From NCBI GenBank assembly GCA_024123955.1, contig CP099652.1:124001-188000 (forward strand): DNA of 64,000 bases, given 5' to 3'. This DNA is from Oxalobacteraceae bacterium OTU3CINTB1 (GTDB lineage Bacteria > Pseudomonadota > Gammaproteobacteria > Burkholderiales > Burkholderiaceae_D). Within the stretch, counting starts at the first letter, position 1. The number at the start of each line of letters is the position of its first letter. The notes under the pieces are model-generated. The model worked only from the letters and a program-made list of their open reading frames with translations. It did no database searches and was not told where the DNA came from. Shown piece by piece: positions 24,482-33,691 of the stretch. A program made the position numbers and the translations under genes.

Positions 24482-25381
24482 ATGAAACGGGAGCTCCCTC
24501 TCTCACCGCTCGATCAGATGATCGATATCGTCGGCCGGTTCGCCCGCGACGACGAGCGGTACGAGACGGTGATCCCGTTTTTGTCGTTGCTGCGGTCTTC
24601 GCGGCCGACAGCCGTCACGCGCGGGGTTCTCAGGCCCTCGTGCTGCGTGATTCTTCAAGGCGGCAAGCGCGTGCACCTTGGCGCCGACGTTCTCGATTAC
24701 GGTCCCGGTGAATATCTTGTGGTTTCTGTCGACCTTCCGGCTTCCGGGCAGGTACTCAACGCGACATCGGGGCAGCCGTATCTGCTGCTGAACATCGAAT
24801 TCGATCCCCAGGAAATCGCCGCCATCGTGGCCGAGGCGCGTATCGCGATGGCCGATGACGCGCAGCCGGTGCGTGGCGCGTTCGTCGGCAGATCCGACGC
24901 CGGTTTGCTGGAAGCGTTGAACAAGCTGGTTCACCTGCTGGATGCGCCGGCGGCGGAGGCGGCGTTTCTGGCGGTGGGATTGAAGCGGGAGATCATCTAC
25001 CGCCTGCTGACCGGGGAATACGGCCGACAGCTGTATCAGAACGTGGTGCTCGACCAGCAGGATCGCGGCATCAGCAAGGCGATCGCGTGGCTCAAGGATC
25101 GCTTCGACCAGCAGCTCAAGGTGGAGGATCTGGCGCAGGCCACCAATATGAGCGTCTCCAGCCTGCACCACCGCTTCAAGGCGGTGACGACGATGGGGCC
25201 GATGCAGTATCAGAAGCAGCTGCGCCTCCAGGCGGCGCGCACCTTGCTGCTCAATGGCGATATCGACGCCGGCACCGCCGCCTACAAGGTCGGCTACGAA
25301 AGCCAGTCCCAGTTCAGCCGCGAGTACCGGCGCCTGTTCGGCGCCCCGCCGATGCAGGATGTGAAAAAGCTGCGGGTTTAA
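24482..25381 (+). CDS. AraC-family transcriptional regulator
   Basis: 299 aa. An N-terminal AraC_N cupin-like domain (~20-170, PSCCVILQGGKRVHLGADVL ... YLLLNIEFDP) is followed by two HTH motifs (~205-295): KVEDLAQATNMSVSSLHHRF, and AGTAAYKVGYESQSQFSREY with the closing FGAPPMQDV. It belongs to the group often paired with oxidoreductase genes, but none is adjacent. It starts 17 bases after the uvrA stop, so some SOS read-through is likely. No separate promoter could be recognised in the gap. It converges on the DUF885 gene with only 9 bases between stops. Confidence 0.92.
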   Translation: MKRELPLSPLDQMIDIVGRFARDDERYETVIPFLSLLRSSRPTAVTRGVLRPSCCVILQGGKRVHLGADVLDYGPGEYLVVSVDLPASGQVLNATSGQPYLLLNIEFDPQEIAAIVAEARIAMADDAQPVRGAFVGRSDAGLLEALNKLVHLLDAPAAEAAFLAVGLKREIIYRLLTGEYGRQLYQNVVLDQQDRGISKAIAWLKDRFDQQLKVEDLAQATNMSVSSLHHRFKAVTTMGPMQYQKQLRLQAARTLLLNGDIDAGTAAYKVGYESQSQFSREYRRLFGAPPMQDVKKLRV

Positions 25382-25390
25382 CGTTATCCT

Positions 25391-27196
25391 TTAGCTGGCG
25401 GTCACCGTGCGCTTCTCGTCCGCCACCCAATCCTTGATGTGCTTTTCCAGCACGTCCATCGGCAACGCGCCGGCGCCCAGCACCTGGTCGTGGAACTTGC
25501 GGATGTCGAAACCGGCGCCCAGCTCTTTGCGGGCGTAATCGCGCAGTTCGAGGATCTTCAGCTGGCCGATCTTGTAGCCCAGCGCCTGCCCCGGCCAGAC
25601 GATGTAGCGGTCCGTCTCGCTCTGCACGTCGACTTCCTCGATGCCGGAATGGTCATGGAAGAAGTCCACCACCTGCTGGCGGTTCCACTGTTTGTAGTGC
25701 AGGCCCGTGTCCACCACCAGGCGGATCGCGCGCAGCATTTCATCCTGCAGGTGGCCGTAGTAGCTGTAGGGGTCCTTGAAGAAGCCCAGTTCCTCGCCCA
25801 GACGTTCCGAGTACAGCGCCCAGCCCTCGGCATAGGCGGTGTAGTTGCCCTGCTGGCGGAACATCGGCAGGCCCTCGATCTCTTGCGCGATCGACAGCTG
25901 CATATGGTGGCCCGGCACGCCCTCGTGCAGCGCCGTCGTCTCGATGCTGATGGTGGAGCGGTCCTTGAATTCGCCGGTGTTGACCATCACGCGGCCGGGA
26001 CGCTTGCCGTCCGGCGAGCCTGGCATGTACGCTGCGGCTGAAGCGCCCTTCTCGCGGAATTCCTCGACCTTGATAATCTCCACCTTCGCCTTCGGCAGCA
26101 CGCCGAACTGCTGCGGCAACTGCGTGTACATCTGGTCCGTGTATTTCTGATACAGGTCGATGATCTCCTGGCGCGATTTCGGATGCGTGGCGGGATTGGC
26201 GGCCAGCGCCTTGTTGAAGGTCTTAAGATCCTTGAAGCCCAGCTTTTGCGCCGTCTCCAGCATCTGGCCTTCGATGCGTGCGACCTCGGACAGGCCCAGT
26301 TGATGGATCTCCTCCGGCGACATGTCGGTCGTGGTGGAATTCTTCGCCTTGAAGGCGTAGCGCGCCGCACCGTCCGGCAGCGACCACATGCCCACTTCCT
26401 TGCGGCCGTGGGGCAGGTATTTGGTCTTGGTGTAGACGGCCAGCTTTTTATATGCGGGATTGACGTGGGTACGCACGGCGGCCAGCACCTCCTTGCTCAG
26501 GCGGGCCTTGTCGGCGGCCGAGAACTCCTTGGGGAATTTCTTCAGCGGCTCGGCGAACGGCGACTTGGCCGGCGCCATCGCGGCGACGTCCTCGCACTGC
26601 TTGACGATCTTCGGTATCAGGAATTGCGGCGGCATCAGCTTGTCACCGACGCCATTCTCCATCTGCACGCGCGTCTCGTCGAACAGCTTGGGCAGCGATT
26701 GCAGGCGCTTGATGTAGTCCTCGTAGTCCTTGACGGTGTCGAACGGCAGCGCCGAGACGATCATCGGCGCGTCGATGTGGATGCCGGAGTTCTGCGCCAG
26801 CGGCATCTCCCAATCCTTGAAGCGGGCGCCATCGACGTTCTGGCGCAGCTGGCGCACCATCAGTTCACGGTTCAGCTGTTCCTGCAGCGGGAAGCCGCTG
26901 GTGTCGACCGCCTCGAAGCGCTTGAGGAAGTCGCCGCTTACCTTGATGTCCTCCTCGATGTTCGCCTGCGAGAAGTCTGACCACCTGTCGTTGTAGCGCT
27001 TATCGCCCAGCAGCGACGCCCATTCGGGGCTGTTGCGCATCGTGTACTCCCACTGCTCCTTGATCAGGCTATTGAGGGCGGCGCGGCGGCCCTCGAGGTC
27101 CGGCGCGGCGTTCGCGGATTGGGCGTGGGCCGGGCCAAGCAGCAGGGAAAACAGCAGCGCGCTGGCGACGCCAAGGCGGGTGGTGGTCAGCTTCAT
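25391..27196 (-). CDS. DUF885 family exported metallopeptidase-like protein
   Basis: 601 aa. Signal peptide RLGVASALLFSLLLGPAHAQ. The DUF885 pattern is clear: EWASLLGDKRYNDRWSDFSQ, IHIDAPMIVSALPFDTVKDY, then the zinc-site-like motif HEGVPGHHMQLSIAQ near residues 423-437, a downstream EGWALYSERLGEELG, and YKIGQLKILELRDYARKELG. Members are thought to be secreted or periplasmic dipeptidase-like enzymes; the motif is HExxxGHH rather than plain HExxH. Full length. A 219-base divergent intergenic region separates it from the aldehyde dehydrogenase and shows no gene. Confidence 0.9.
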   Translation of the reverse strand: MKLTTTRLGVASALLFSLLLGPAHAQSANAAPDLEGRRAALNSLIKEQWEYTMRNSPEWASLLGDKRYNDRWSDFSQANIEEDIKVSGDFLKRFEAVDTSGFPLQEQLNRELMVRQLRQNVDGARFKDWEMPLAQNSGIHIDAPMIVSALPFDTVKDYEDYIKRLQSLPKLFDETRVQMENGVGDKLMPPQFLIPKIVKQCEDVAAMAPAKSPFAEPLKKFPKEFSAADKARLSKEVLAAVRTHVNPAYKKLAVYTKTKYLPHGRKEVGMWSLPDGAARYAFKAKNSTTTDMSPEEIHQLGLSEVARIEGQMLETAQKLGFKDLKTFNKALAANPATHPKSRQEIIDLYQKYTDQMYTQLPQQFGVLPKAKVEIIKVEEFREKGASAAAYMPGSPDGKRPGRVMVNTGEFKDRSTISIETTALHEGVPGHHMQLSIAQEIEGLPMFRQQGNYTAYAEGWALYSERLGEELGFFKDPYSYYGHLQDEMLRAIRLVVDTGLHYKQWNRQQVVDFFHDHSGIEEVDVQSETDRYIVWPGQALGYKIGQLKILELRDYARKELGAGFDIRKFHDQVLGAGALPMDVLEKHIKDWVADEKRTVTAS

Positions 27197-27415
27197 GTAG
27201 GACTATCCATAAAAAGGGTCGAGCATGCACTGTAAATGAAGCGACGGCGCGGCGACGGGCTTTTGTGACGGATGGCGAAACCGCGGTAGCAAAGCGCATT
27301 TTTGCGCGACAGGCAGAATCAGGCAAAGATCGTGCAGGAACCCCACTGACGCGCGGGCGCTGCGCTTTCTAGAATGGACGCACCTATTCCACCAAGTCGA
27401 AACAGGAGCCTAGCC

Positions 27416-28852
27416 ATGCGTAACATCGAACATATCTACATCAACGGACAATTCGTCACCCCGCACGGGACGGAGATGGCCGATCTCGTCAACCCCACCA
27501 CCGGCCAGCTGACCGGCCAAGTGCGCCTGGGCGACGTCGAGGACACGCGCCGCGCCATCGCCGCCGCCAGGGCGGCCTTCCCGGCGTTTTCTCGTACTAC
27601 GAAGGAGGAACGCGGCGCGTATCTGCAAAAGCTGCACGACGCCGTGGCGGCGCGTGCGGACGACGCGGCGCAGGCGCTCGTCGAGGAGTACGGCGGTCCA
27701 CTCAAGACCAGCGTCGGACGATCGCGCTACACCGCCAAGATGTTTTTGGATGTGAAAAAGGTGATGGAGGATCACGCCTTCGTCAAAACCGTCGGCGTCT
27801 CGAAGGTGATGCTGGAGCCGGTGGGCGTGGTCGGCATCATCACACCGTGGAACTCGAGCGCCTGGTTCATCGCCAACAAGGTCGCCACCGCCATCGCGGC
27901 CGGCTGCACGGTGGTGGTCAAGCCGAGTGAATTGAGCGCGGTGCAGAACCAGATCCTCACCGAATGCTTCCACGCAGCCGGGCTGCCGCCGGGGGTCGTC
28001 AACATCGTCAATGGGCGCGGCGACGTGGTCGGCGCCGAGATCAGCGCAAATCCCGGCATCGACAAGATTTCGTTCACCGGCTCCACGCTGGTCGGCAAGA
28101 CCATCGCGCGGGCGGCTGTCGATACGATGAAACGCGTGACCCTGGAGCTGGGCGGCAAGAGCGCCAACGTGCTGCTCGACGACGCCGACTTCGACAAGGC
28201 GATACCGATGGCGATCCAGGCCTGCTTCATGAACAACGGCCAGGCGTGCATCGCCGGCACGCGCTTGCTGGTGCCGGCGCACAGGCTGGAACAGGTCAAG
28301 CGGCTGGCAAAGGCGGCGGCGGAAGCGGTGACGGTCGGCGATCCGCGCGATGCCGGCGTGGCGCTGGGTCCTATCGTCACCAGCAAGCAGTATGAGCGCG
28401 TGCAGCACTACATCCGCATCGGCATCGAGGAAGGCGCGGAGCTGCTGACCGGCGGTCCTGGCAAGCCGCAAGGGCTGGAGGCGGGCTACTTCGTCAAGCC
28501 GACCGTGTTTGCCAACGTCACGCCGTCGATGACCATCGCCAGGGAGGAGATCTTCGGGCCGGTGCTGTCGATACTCACCTACGAAACCGAGGACGAAGCG
28601 GTCGCCATCGCCAACGATACGCCGTATGGATTGCAGGCCTATGTCAGCTCGACGGACTTGGCGCACGCGAATCGGATAGCCGGGCGATTGATCGCGGGCC
28701 GGGTGCATATCAACGGCATGCACGACGACTTGATCGCGCCGTTCGGCGGCTTCAAGCAGTCGGGCATCGGCCGCGAATTCGGTCCCTACGGTCTGGATGC
28801 GTATCTGGAGCCAAAGGTCATCCTTGGCGAAGCAGCACAGTATCCGGACTGA
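27416..28852 (+). CDS. NAD(P)-dependent aldehyde dehydrogenase
   Basis: 478 aa from the ATG at 27416 (MRNIEHIYINGQFVTPHGTE), with ACAGGAG upstream; an ATG at 27374 lacks such a site. ALDH features: GIITPWNSSAWFIANKVATA, KPSELSAVQ, SFTGSTLVGKTI, general base E244 in TLELGGKSANV, nucleophile C278 in NNGQACIAGTR, EEIFGPVLSI and GGFKQSGIGRE. It is closest in style to broad-substrate acyl or benzaldehyde-type ALDHs; the physiological aldehyde is unknown. Its last 35 bases overlap the 3' end of the convergent HAD gene. Confidence 0.93.
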   Translation: MRNIEHIYINGQFVTPHGTEMADLVNPTTGQLTGQVRLGDVEDTRRAIAAARAAFPAFSRTTKEERGAYLQKLHDAVAARADDAAQALVEEYGGPLKTSVGRSRYTAKMFLDVKKVMEDHAFVKTVGVSKVMLEPVGVVGIITPWNSSAWFIANKVATAIAAGCTVVVKPSELSAVQNQILTECFHAAGLPPGVVNIVNGRGDVVGAEISANPGIDKISFTGSTLVGKTIARAAVDTMKRVTLELGGKSANVLLDDADFDKAIPMAIQACFMNNGQACIAGTRLLVPAHRLEQVKRLAKAAAEAVTVGDPRDAGVALGPIVTSKQYERVQHYIRIGIEEGAELLTGGPGKPQGLEAGYFVKPTVFANVTPSMTIAREEIFGPVLSILTYETEDEAVAIANDTPYGLQAYVSSTDLAHANRIAGRLIAGRVHINGMHDDLIAPFGGFKQSGIGREFGPYGLDAYLEPKVILGEAAQYPD

Positions 28853-29468
28853 GATCGAGCAGGTCGTCGACGTGGCGGAAGATGCGCTGCGGATGTTGCG
28901 CGGCCAGCGCGTCGACATCGTTGAAGCCCCAGGCCACGGCGCCGAAGCCGATGCCGGTGTCGGCGGCCGCCTTGGCGTCGCGGATCTCGTCGCCGATCAG
29001 CATCGCTTGCTCCGGCGCGACGCCTGTGGCGGCGAGCACCTTGCGTATTTTGGACGGCTTGCCGAACAGCGATGCGCCGCACTCCACATGCCTGAACAGC
29101 GCCATGAGCTCCGGCCCGAGGATGGCGCGCACATTACCCGGCGAGTTGGAGGTGACGATGGTGAGCGTCACGCCTTGGGCCTGCAAGGCGCGCAACATAC
29201 GGTCGATGCCGGCGAAGAGTTTGATATTGGCAATATCGTCGGCCATGCGGGCGCGCATGAAGCGCGCGATGGCCGGCACTTTCCATAGCGGGATATCGTG
29301 ATGCGCCATGATCTGTCGGGCATCCAGTCCACGTAAAACACTCTGGCGTTCGCGGTCCAGGCGTTTGAAGCGGTACTTGTCGGCGGCCTGGTCGAACACG
29401 CGCACGAAGCTGGGGAAGGTATCGGCCAGCGTGCCGTCGAAATCGAAGATGATGAGCTTGCTAGGCAT
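28818..29468 (-). CDS. HAD-family hydrolase (phosphoglycolate phosphatase-like)
   Basis: 216 aa from the ATG at 29468. HAD motifs: I at D9/D11 (IIFDFDGTLADTF), II TIVTSNSP, III KPSK, and IV LIGDEIRDAKAA. A helical cap (~15-85) makes it subfamily I, like Gph-type phosphatases. Context gives no substrate. The start codon lies 7 bases from a long palindromic repeat and no clear Shine-Dalgarno is present between them, so the repeat may influence its translation. The 3' end overlaps the aldehyde dehydrogenase stop tail to tail. Confidence 0.88.
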   Translation of the reverse strand: MPSKLIIFDFDGTLADTFPSFVRVFDQAADKYRFKRLDRERQSVLRGLDARQIMAHHDIPLWKVPAIARFMRARMADDIANIKLFAGIDRMLRALQAQGVTLTIVTSNSPGNVRAILGPELMALFRHVECGASLFGKPSKIRKVLAATGVAPEQAMLIGDEIRDAKAAADTGIGFGAVAWGFNDVDALAAQHPQRIFRHVDDLLDLSPDTVLLRQG

Positions 29469-29474
29469 AAAAAA

Positions 29475-29557
29475 TCCGGGGTCAGGTCCACCAATGCTAC
29501 ACGAGCTGAACAAAGTTAATGCTCTGCTCGTGTAGAAATGGTGGACCTGACCCCGGA
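29475..29557. repeat. palindromic element C of the GGGGTCA family
   Basis: 32-base arms (29475-29506 and 29526-29557; TCCGGGGTCAGGTCCACC... / ...GGTGGACCTGACCCCGGA) pair with two mismatches around a 19-base loop. It occupies the gap between the HAD start and the pckG stop and could end the pckG transcript. Confidence 0.85.
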
Positions 29558-29575
29558 GTTGTTACTTGCGGTTAC

Positions 29576-31441
29576 TTAGTTGGCCAGACGCTGTTCCAGC
29601 TCGGCTTTCACTGCGGTCAGTTCCTTCGGCAGGTGGTAGGCCAGCTTGGTGAACAGTTCTTCATGCAGTTTCAACTCTTCACGCCAGGCGTCCTTGTCGA
29701 TCGAGGTGATCGTTTCGAACTCTTCCGGCGAGAACGGGATGCCGTCCCACTTCAGGTCGCCAAAGCGCGGGGTGGTGCCGAAGATGTTTTCGATACCGCC
29801 GGCCGAGCCTTCGATGCGTTCCAGCATCCACTTCAGCACGCGCATGTTGTCGCCGAAGCCAGGCCAGACGAAGTGGCCCTGGTCGTCGGTGCGGAACCAG
29901 TTGACGCAGTAGATCTTCGGCAACGTGGCGGCGTTGACCTTGCCGAGCTTCTCGCCCAGGTTCAGCCAGTGCTGGAAGTAGTCGCTCATGTTGTAGCCCA
30001 TGAACGGCAGCATCGCGAACGGGTCGCGGCGCACGATGCCCATCTGGCCGGCGGCGGCGGCGGTCGTTTCCGAACCCATCGTCGCGGCCATGTAGACGCC
30101 TTCGACCCAGTTGCGCGCTTCGGTGACGAGCGGCACGGTGGTCGAGCGGCGGCCGCCGAAGATGAAGGCCGAGATCGGCACGCCGGCCGGATCGTCCCAG
30201 GCCGCGTCGATCACCGGGTTCTGCGTGGCGGCGACGGTGAAGCGGGCGTTCGGGTGCGCGGCTTTGGTGCCGGCGTCCGGCGTCCAGTCCTTGCCCTGCC
30301 AGTCGATCAGGTGCGACGGCGCTTCCTTGGTCAGGCCTTCCCACCAGACGTCGCCGTCGTCGGTCAGCGCGACGTTGGTGAAGATGGTGTTCTCGCGCAT
30401 CGAGGCCATGCAGTTGAAGTTGGTCTTTTCGTTGGTGCCGGGGGCAACGCCGAAGTAACCGGCTTCCGGATTGATCGCGTACAGGCGGCCGTCGGCGCCC
30501 GGCTTGATCCAGGCGATGTCGTCGCCGATGGTGGTGACTTTCCAGCCGTCGAAGCTCGCCGGCGGGATCAGCATGGCGAAGTTGGTCTTGCCGCAAGCCG
30601 ACGGGAAGGCCGCCGCGACGTAGTGCTTCTTGCCTTCAGGCGATTCGACGCCGAGGATGAGCATGTGTTCGGCCAGCCAGCCCATGCCGTCCTTGGCCGC
30701 GTCCTGGTGGCCCATGTTGGAGGCGATGCGCAGCGCGAAGCATTTCTTGCCCAGCAGCGCGTTGCCGCCGTAGCCCGAACCGTAGGACCAGATTTCGCGG
30801 GTCTCAGGGTAGTGGACGATGTATTTGGTCGGGTTGCATGGCCATGCGACGTCTTTTTGGCCGGCGGTGAGCGGCGCGCCGACGGTGTGCACGCACGGCA
30901 CGAACTCGCCGTCGGTGCCCAGCACGTCATAGACGGCCTTGCCCATGCGCGTCATGATGCGCATGTTGACGGCGACGTAAGGCGAGTCGGACAGTTCGAC
31001 GCCGATGTGCGCGATTGGCGAGCCCAGCGGGCCCATCGAGAACGGCACGACGTACATCGTGCGGCCGACCATGCAGCCGTCGAACAGTGGATTGAGGGTC
31101 GCGCGCATTTCAGCGGGGGCCATCCAGTTGTTGGTCGGGCCGGCTTCTTCCTTGGTGGCCGAGCAGATGTAGGTGCGGTCTTCGACGCGGGCGACGTCGG
31201 TCGGGTCGGAGCAGGCAAGGTAGGAATTCGGACGCTTTTCCTGGTTCAGCTTTTTCATGGTGCCGGCGGCGACCATTTCGGAACACAGGCGGTCGTACTC
31301 TTCCTGCGAGCCGTCGCACCAGTAAATGCGGTCCGGTTTGGTCAACGCGGCGATTTCCGCCACCCAATTGATCAGTTTTTGTTGTTTGATGTAAGCTGGG
31401 ACGTTCAATGTGGCAACGCCACCCATGACGGGCTGATTCAT
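29576..31441 (-). CDS. pckG: phosphoenolpyruvate carboxykinase (GTP)
   Basis: 621 aa from the ATG at 31441, behind a full GGAGG. It is the GTP-dependent class: [40 protein letters not shown], a kinase P-loop near residue 281 ([16 protein letters not shown]), [20 protein letters not shown] and a hyper-reactive cysteine in that P-loop. It makes PEP from oxaloacetate for gluconeogenesis. Length matches the family (~620). A ~175-base transcribed leader with hairpins is predicted upstream, which may carry regulation. Downstream lies palindromic element C. Confidence 0.97.
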   Translation of the reverse strand: MNQPVMGGVATLNVPAYIKQQKLINWVAEIAALTKPDRIYWCDGSQEEYDRLCSEMVAAGTMKKLNQEKRPNSYLACSDPTDVARVEDRTYICSATKEEAGPTNNWMAPAEMRATLNPLFDGCMVGRTMYVVPFSMGPLGSPIAHIGVELSDSPYVAVNMRIMTRMGKAVYDVLGTDGEFVPCVHTVGAPLTAGQKDVAWPCNPTKYIVHYPETREIWSYGSGYGGNALLGKKCFALRIASNMGHQDAAKDGMGWLAEHMLILGVESPEGKKHYVAAAFPSACGKTNFAMLIPPASFDGWKVTTIGDDIAWIKPGADGRLYAINPEAGYFGVAPGTNEKTNFNCMASMRENTIFTNVALTDDGDVWWEGLTKEAPSHLIDWQGKDWTPDAGTKAAHPNARFTVAATQNPVIDAAWDDPAGVPISAFIFGGRRSTTVPLVTEARNWVEGVYMAATMGSETTAAAAGQMGIVRRDPFAMLPFMGYNMSDYFQHWLNLGEKLGKVNAATLPKIYCVNWFRTDDQGHFVWPGFGDNMRVLKWMLERIEGSAGGIENIFGTTPRFGDLKWDGIPFSPEEFETITSIDKDAWREELKLHEELFTKLAYHLPKELTAVKAELEQRLAN

Positions 31442-31562
31442 AGTACCTCCAATACAATTAAGAATTCTTTGGTCCCTACGCGGCAGGATCGTCGTCAGCT
31501 TGTGGCTTGCGCTCGGAAGCCCATTCGAAATGGGTCGGCGGATCACGGCGGTCTTGTCGAAA

Positions 31563-31584
31563 GCGCCAGTGCCTGCACTGGCGC
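31563..31584 (-). other. hairpin in the pckG leader
   Basis: GCGCCAGTG (31563-31571) and CACTGGCGC (31576-31584) pair perfectly around CCTG. It lies between the predicted promoter and the gene, so it would be in the 5' untranslated RNA. A smaller stem, CCCATT/AATGGG, sits at 31521-31535. On the plus strand a CTTTTT follows, so a weak terminator reading is possible too. Confidence 0.5.
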
Positions 31585-31623
31585 GCAACTCTTTTTGATG
31601 GGGAGTTGTTCATTTTTTGAGCG

Positions 31624-31651
31624 ATTGTACACCCGTCAATAGGCGATTCAA
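31624..31651 (-). promoter_or_regulatory. probable pckG promoter
   Basis: On the minus strand, TTGAAT (31651-31646) and TACAAT (31629-31624) have a 16-base spacer, predicting a leader of about 175 bases before the pckG ATG. The rest of the 313-base gap to the next gene holds no ORF I can support. Confidence 0.5.
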
Positions 31652-31754
31652 TCAAAAATGTAGGAGAATTGGTTGACTAAAGTAGTAAGCTATTCCGGTT
31701 CTTTCTGACACTGTTATTTCGCTACGAATTTCATTATAAGATCGGCTAACTCCC

Positions 31755-32753
31755 ATGAAAATCGCTATTCTCGATGATTACCAGAACGCAACCGCCACGC
31801 TCGCCTGCTATGATTTATTGCGCGGGAATGATGTCAAAGTGTTCAATAACACAACAAAAGGGCTGGGACAACTGGCAATCCGGTTGGCGCCATTCGACGC
31901 TTTGGTGCTCATCCGTGAGCGCACTACATTGAATCGGGCGCTGTTGAACAAGCTGCCGAACCTCAAGCTGATCTCGCAGACGGGCAAGCTGGCGGGACAC
32001 GTCGATGTGGCCGCCGCGACCGAGCTGGGCATCGCCATCGCCGAGGGCGTCGGTTCGCCCACCGCGCCCGCCGAGCTGACGTGGGCGCTAATCATGGCCG
32101 CCGCGCGCAAGATCGTGCCCTACGCAACCAATCTGAAGGATGGGCTGTGGCAGACCACCTCGGTCAACCCGCAGCTGAATGGACTGGGCGTGGTGCTCAA
32201 GGGACGCACGCTTGGAATTTGGGGCTACGGCAAGATCGGCCAGTTGATCGCCGGCTACGGCCGGGCATTCGGCATGAAGGTTGTGGTGTGGGGCAGCCAG
32301 GGCAGCCGCGACAAGGCGGTGGCAGACGGCTACGCGGCTGCTGCGTCGCGCGAGGCGTTCTTTGGCGAGGCCGATGTGCTGAGCCTGCACCTGCGACTGC
32401 ATCCGGACACGCGCGGCATCGTCACGGCGGACGATCTGGCGCGCATGAAGCCGACGGCGCTGTTCGTCAACACCAGCCGCGCCGAGCTGGTGGCGCCCGA
32501 CGCGCTGGAGCAGGCGCTCAACAAAGGCCGGCCCGGCTGCGCGGCGATCGACGTGTTCGAGACCGAGCCGCTGGAGGCGACGTCCCCGCTGCTGCGCATC
32601 CCCACCGTGCTGGCGACGCCGCACCTGGGTTACGTGGAGCAGGACAGCTACGAGCTGTACTTCCGCCACGCGTTCCAGAACATCGTCGATTTCGAGAACG
32701 GCACTTGCGACAAGATCAACAACCCGGAATACAAGGCCAACGCGCGGATGTAA
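31755..32753 (+). CDS. D-2-hydroxyacid dehydrogenase family protein
   Basis: 332 aa. The catalytic outer domain flanks a Rossmann domain: TLGIWGYGKIGQLIAGYGRA (GxGxxG), substrate arginine in ALFVNTSRAELVAPDALEQA, acidic partner in CAAIDVFETEPLEATSPLL, and the catalytic histidine in ATPHLGYVEQDSYE. Members reduce 2-keto acids (glyoxylate, hydroxypyruvate, phosphoglycerate) with NAD(P)H; the exact substrate is not readable. It is divergent from pckG across 313 bases. The C-terminus is not extended, so no ACT regulatory domain of the SerA type is present. Confidence 0.92.
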   Translation: MKIAILDDYQNATATLACYDLLRGNDVKVFNNTTKGLGQLAIRLAPFDALVLIRERTTLNRALLNKLPNLKLISQTGKLAGHVDVAAATELGIAIAEGVGSPTAPAELTWALIMAAARKIVPYATNLKDGLWQTTSVNPQLNGLGVVLKGRTLGIWGYGKIGQLIAGYGRAFGMKVVVWGSQGSRDKAVADGYAAAASREAFFGEADVLSLHLRLHPDTRGIVTADDLARMKPTALFVNTSRAELVAPDALEQALNKGRPGCAAIDVFETEPLEATSPLLRIPTVLATPHLGYVEQDSYELYFRHAFQNIVDFENGTCDKINNPEYKANARM

Positions 32754-32775
32754 AACGCCCTCTCATCGCTGGGCG
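32752..32775 (-). terminator. weak terminator of the gene at 32783-33550
   Basis: CGCCC (32756-32760) and GGGCG (32771-32775) form a short stem, followed on the minus strand by TTTTA. It overlaps the 2-hydroxyacid dehydrogenase stop region. Only five pairs, so low confidence. Confidence 0.35.
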
Positions 32776-32782
32776 GCAAAAA

Positions 32783-33550
32783 CTAATCGGTCTGCTCCGG
32801 AACTTCCGGCAGGCCGGTCAGGTTGATGCGCGGCGCCGGCATCACGTGCACCTTGTTCCACAGGCCGGCCCAGCCGGGCGGCCAGCCGATCTCCGGCCCC
32901 GCGTACGGCGGCAAGGTCGCGCGCACCGGGATCACCGGCACCGCCGGCACGTCCGTCAGCGGGCCGCCATCGGGACGCTGCATGTCCAGACTGTACATAT
33001 ACCCCGGCAGCAGCGCCTCGCACACGCTGTCGAACCACGCGGTGTGGTCCTCGTCGCGCCCCAGCGCCTGCGCCAGCCCCTGCGGGTCGAACTTGGCCAG
33101 CGCGTGGATCAGCTCCTCCGTGGTGGCGCCGGGCGAATCGCCCCAGCCCATCACCGGGTTGACGTTGTAGTCCGCCCCGGAGCCGTACCAACCCTCGCGC
33201 CACGAGCGCTGCATCCAGTCGCGCCGGCCGGTGAACAGATGCCAGCGCCAGTGCAAGCCGGACGGCTTGGGCCAGGAATACAAATAGAGCCGTTGATACC
33301 CCGCCTTGTGCAGCGCGCGCACCACCGCCATCAGCCGCGCGTGGGGCATGCGGTCGGGCGGCGCGCGGCGGAACAGGATCGCCTCGCCGTCGGCGAACTG
33401 CACCTCGTCGGTGGACAGGTTCAGGTCGAGCGTGCGCGACTCGCTGCCGAAGCGCGCCGATATCCAGCCGGTCAGCAGATTGACCGTCGTGATGACGCCG
33501 TAGCCGCGGTGGCGATGAAAAATAACAGTTCCGGGAGCAAGGGCTTTCAT
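32783..33550 (-). CDS. hypothetical protein, 255 aa
   Basis: I do not recognise this family with certainty. The N-terminal ~40 residues (KALAPGTVIFHRHRGYGVIT, then GWISARFGSESRTLDLNL) resemble a small KOW/SH3-like barrel, as in CarD-type or transcription-coupled proteins. The middle is rich in aromatics (LYLYSWPKPSGLHWRWHLFT, WREGWYGSGADYNVNPVMGW). The Pro-rich end (PPYAGPEIGWPPGWAGLWN) looks flexible. There is no signal peptide or membrane segment. The start at 33550 is the first ATG. It is convergent with the 2-hydroxyacid dehydrogenase and divergent from the asparaginase-like gene. Confidence 0.65.
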   Translation of the reverse strand: MKALAPGTVIFHRHRGYGVITTVNLLTGWISARFGSESRTLDLNLSTDEVQFADGEAILFRRAPPDRMPHARLMAVVRALHKAGYQRLYLYSWPKPSGLHWRWHLFTGRRDWMQRSWREGWYGSGADYNVNPVMGWGDSPGATTEELIHALAKFDPQGLAQALGRDEDHTAWFDSVCEALLPGYMYSLDMQRPDGGPLTDVPAVPVIPVRATLPPYAGPEIGWPPGWAGLWNKVHVMPAPRINLTGLPEVPEQTD

Positions 33551-33691
33551 GGTGCGGAGGCGGACAAAAGAAACCAGTGTAGACCTAGTATGCCCAACTT
33601 TCCAGCCCGCCGCTCCCTCTTTTTTACGCTGCGGTGTAGCCGGGGGTTTGGGTTATGATGCAGGTCATTTTCCTTAGCTTGAGCTTTTATT

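Noticed and set aside
22308..24506. 732-codon open frame antisense to uvrA, and similar long antisense frames opposite the phospholipase, pckG, ygiQ and siderophore-receptor genes
   Set aside because: High-GC codon bias opens the antisense frames; the translations are Arg/Ala/Gly/His-rich without family features, while the sense products are clear.
31442..31754. Riboswitch in the pckG leader
   Set aside because: The hairpins do not match any riboswitch consensus I know; kept as an unexplained structured leader.
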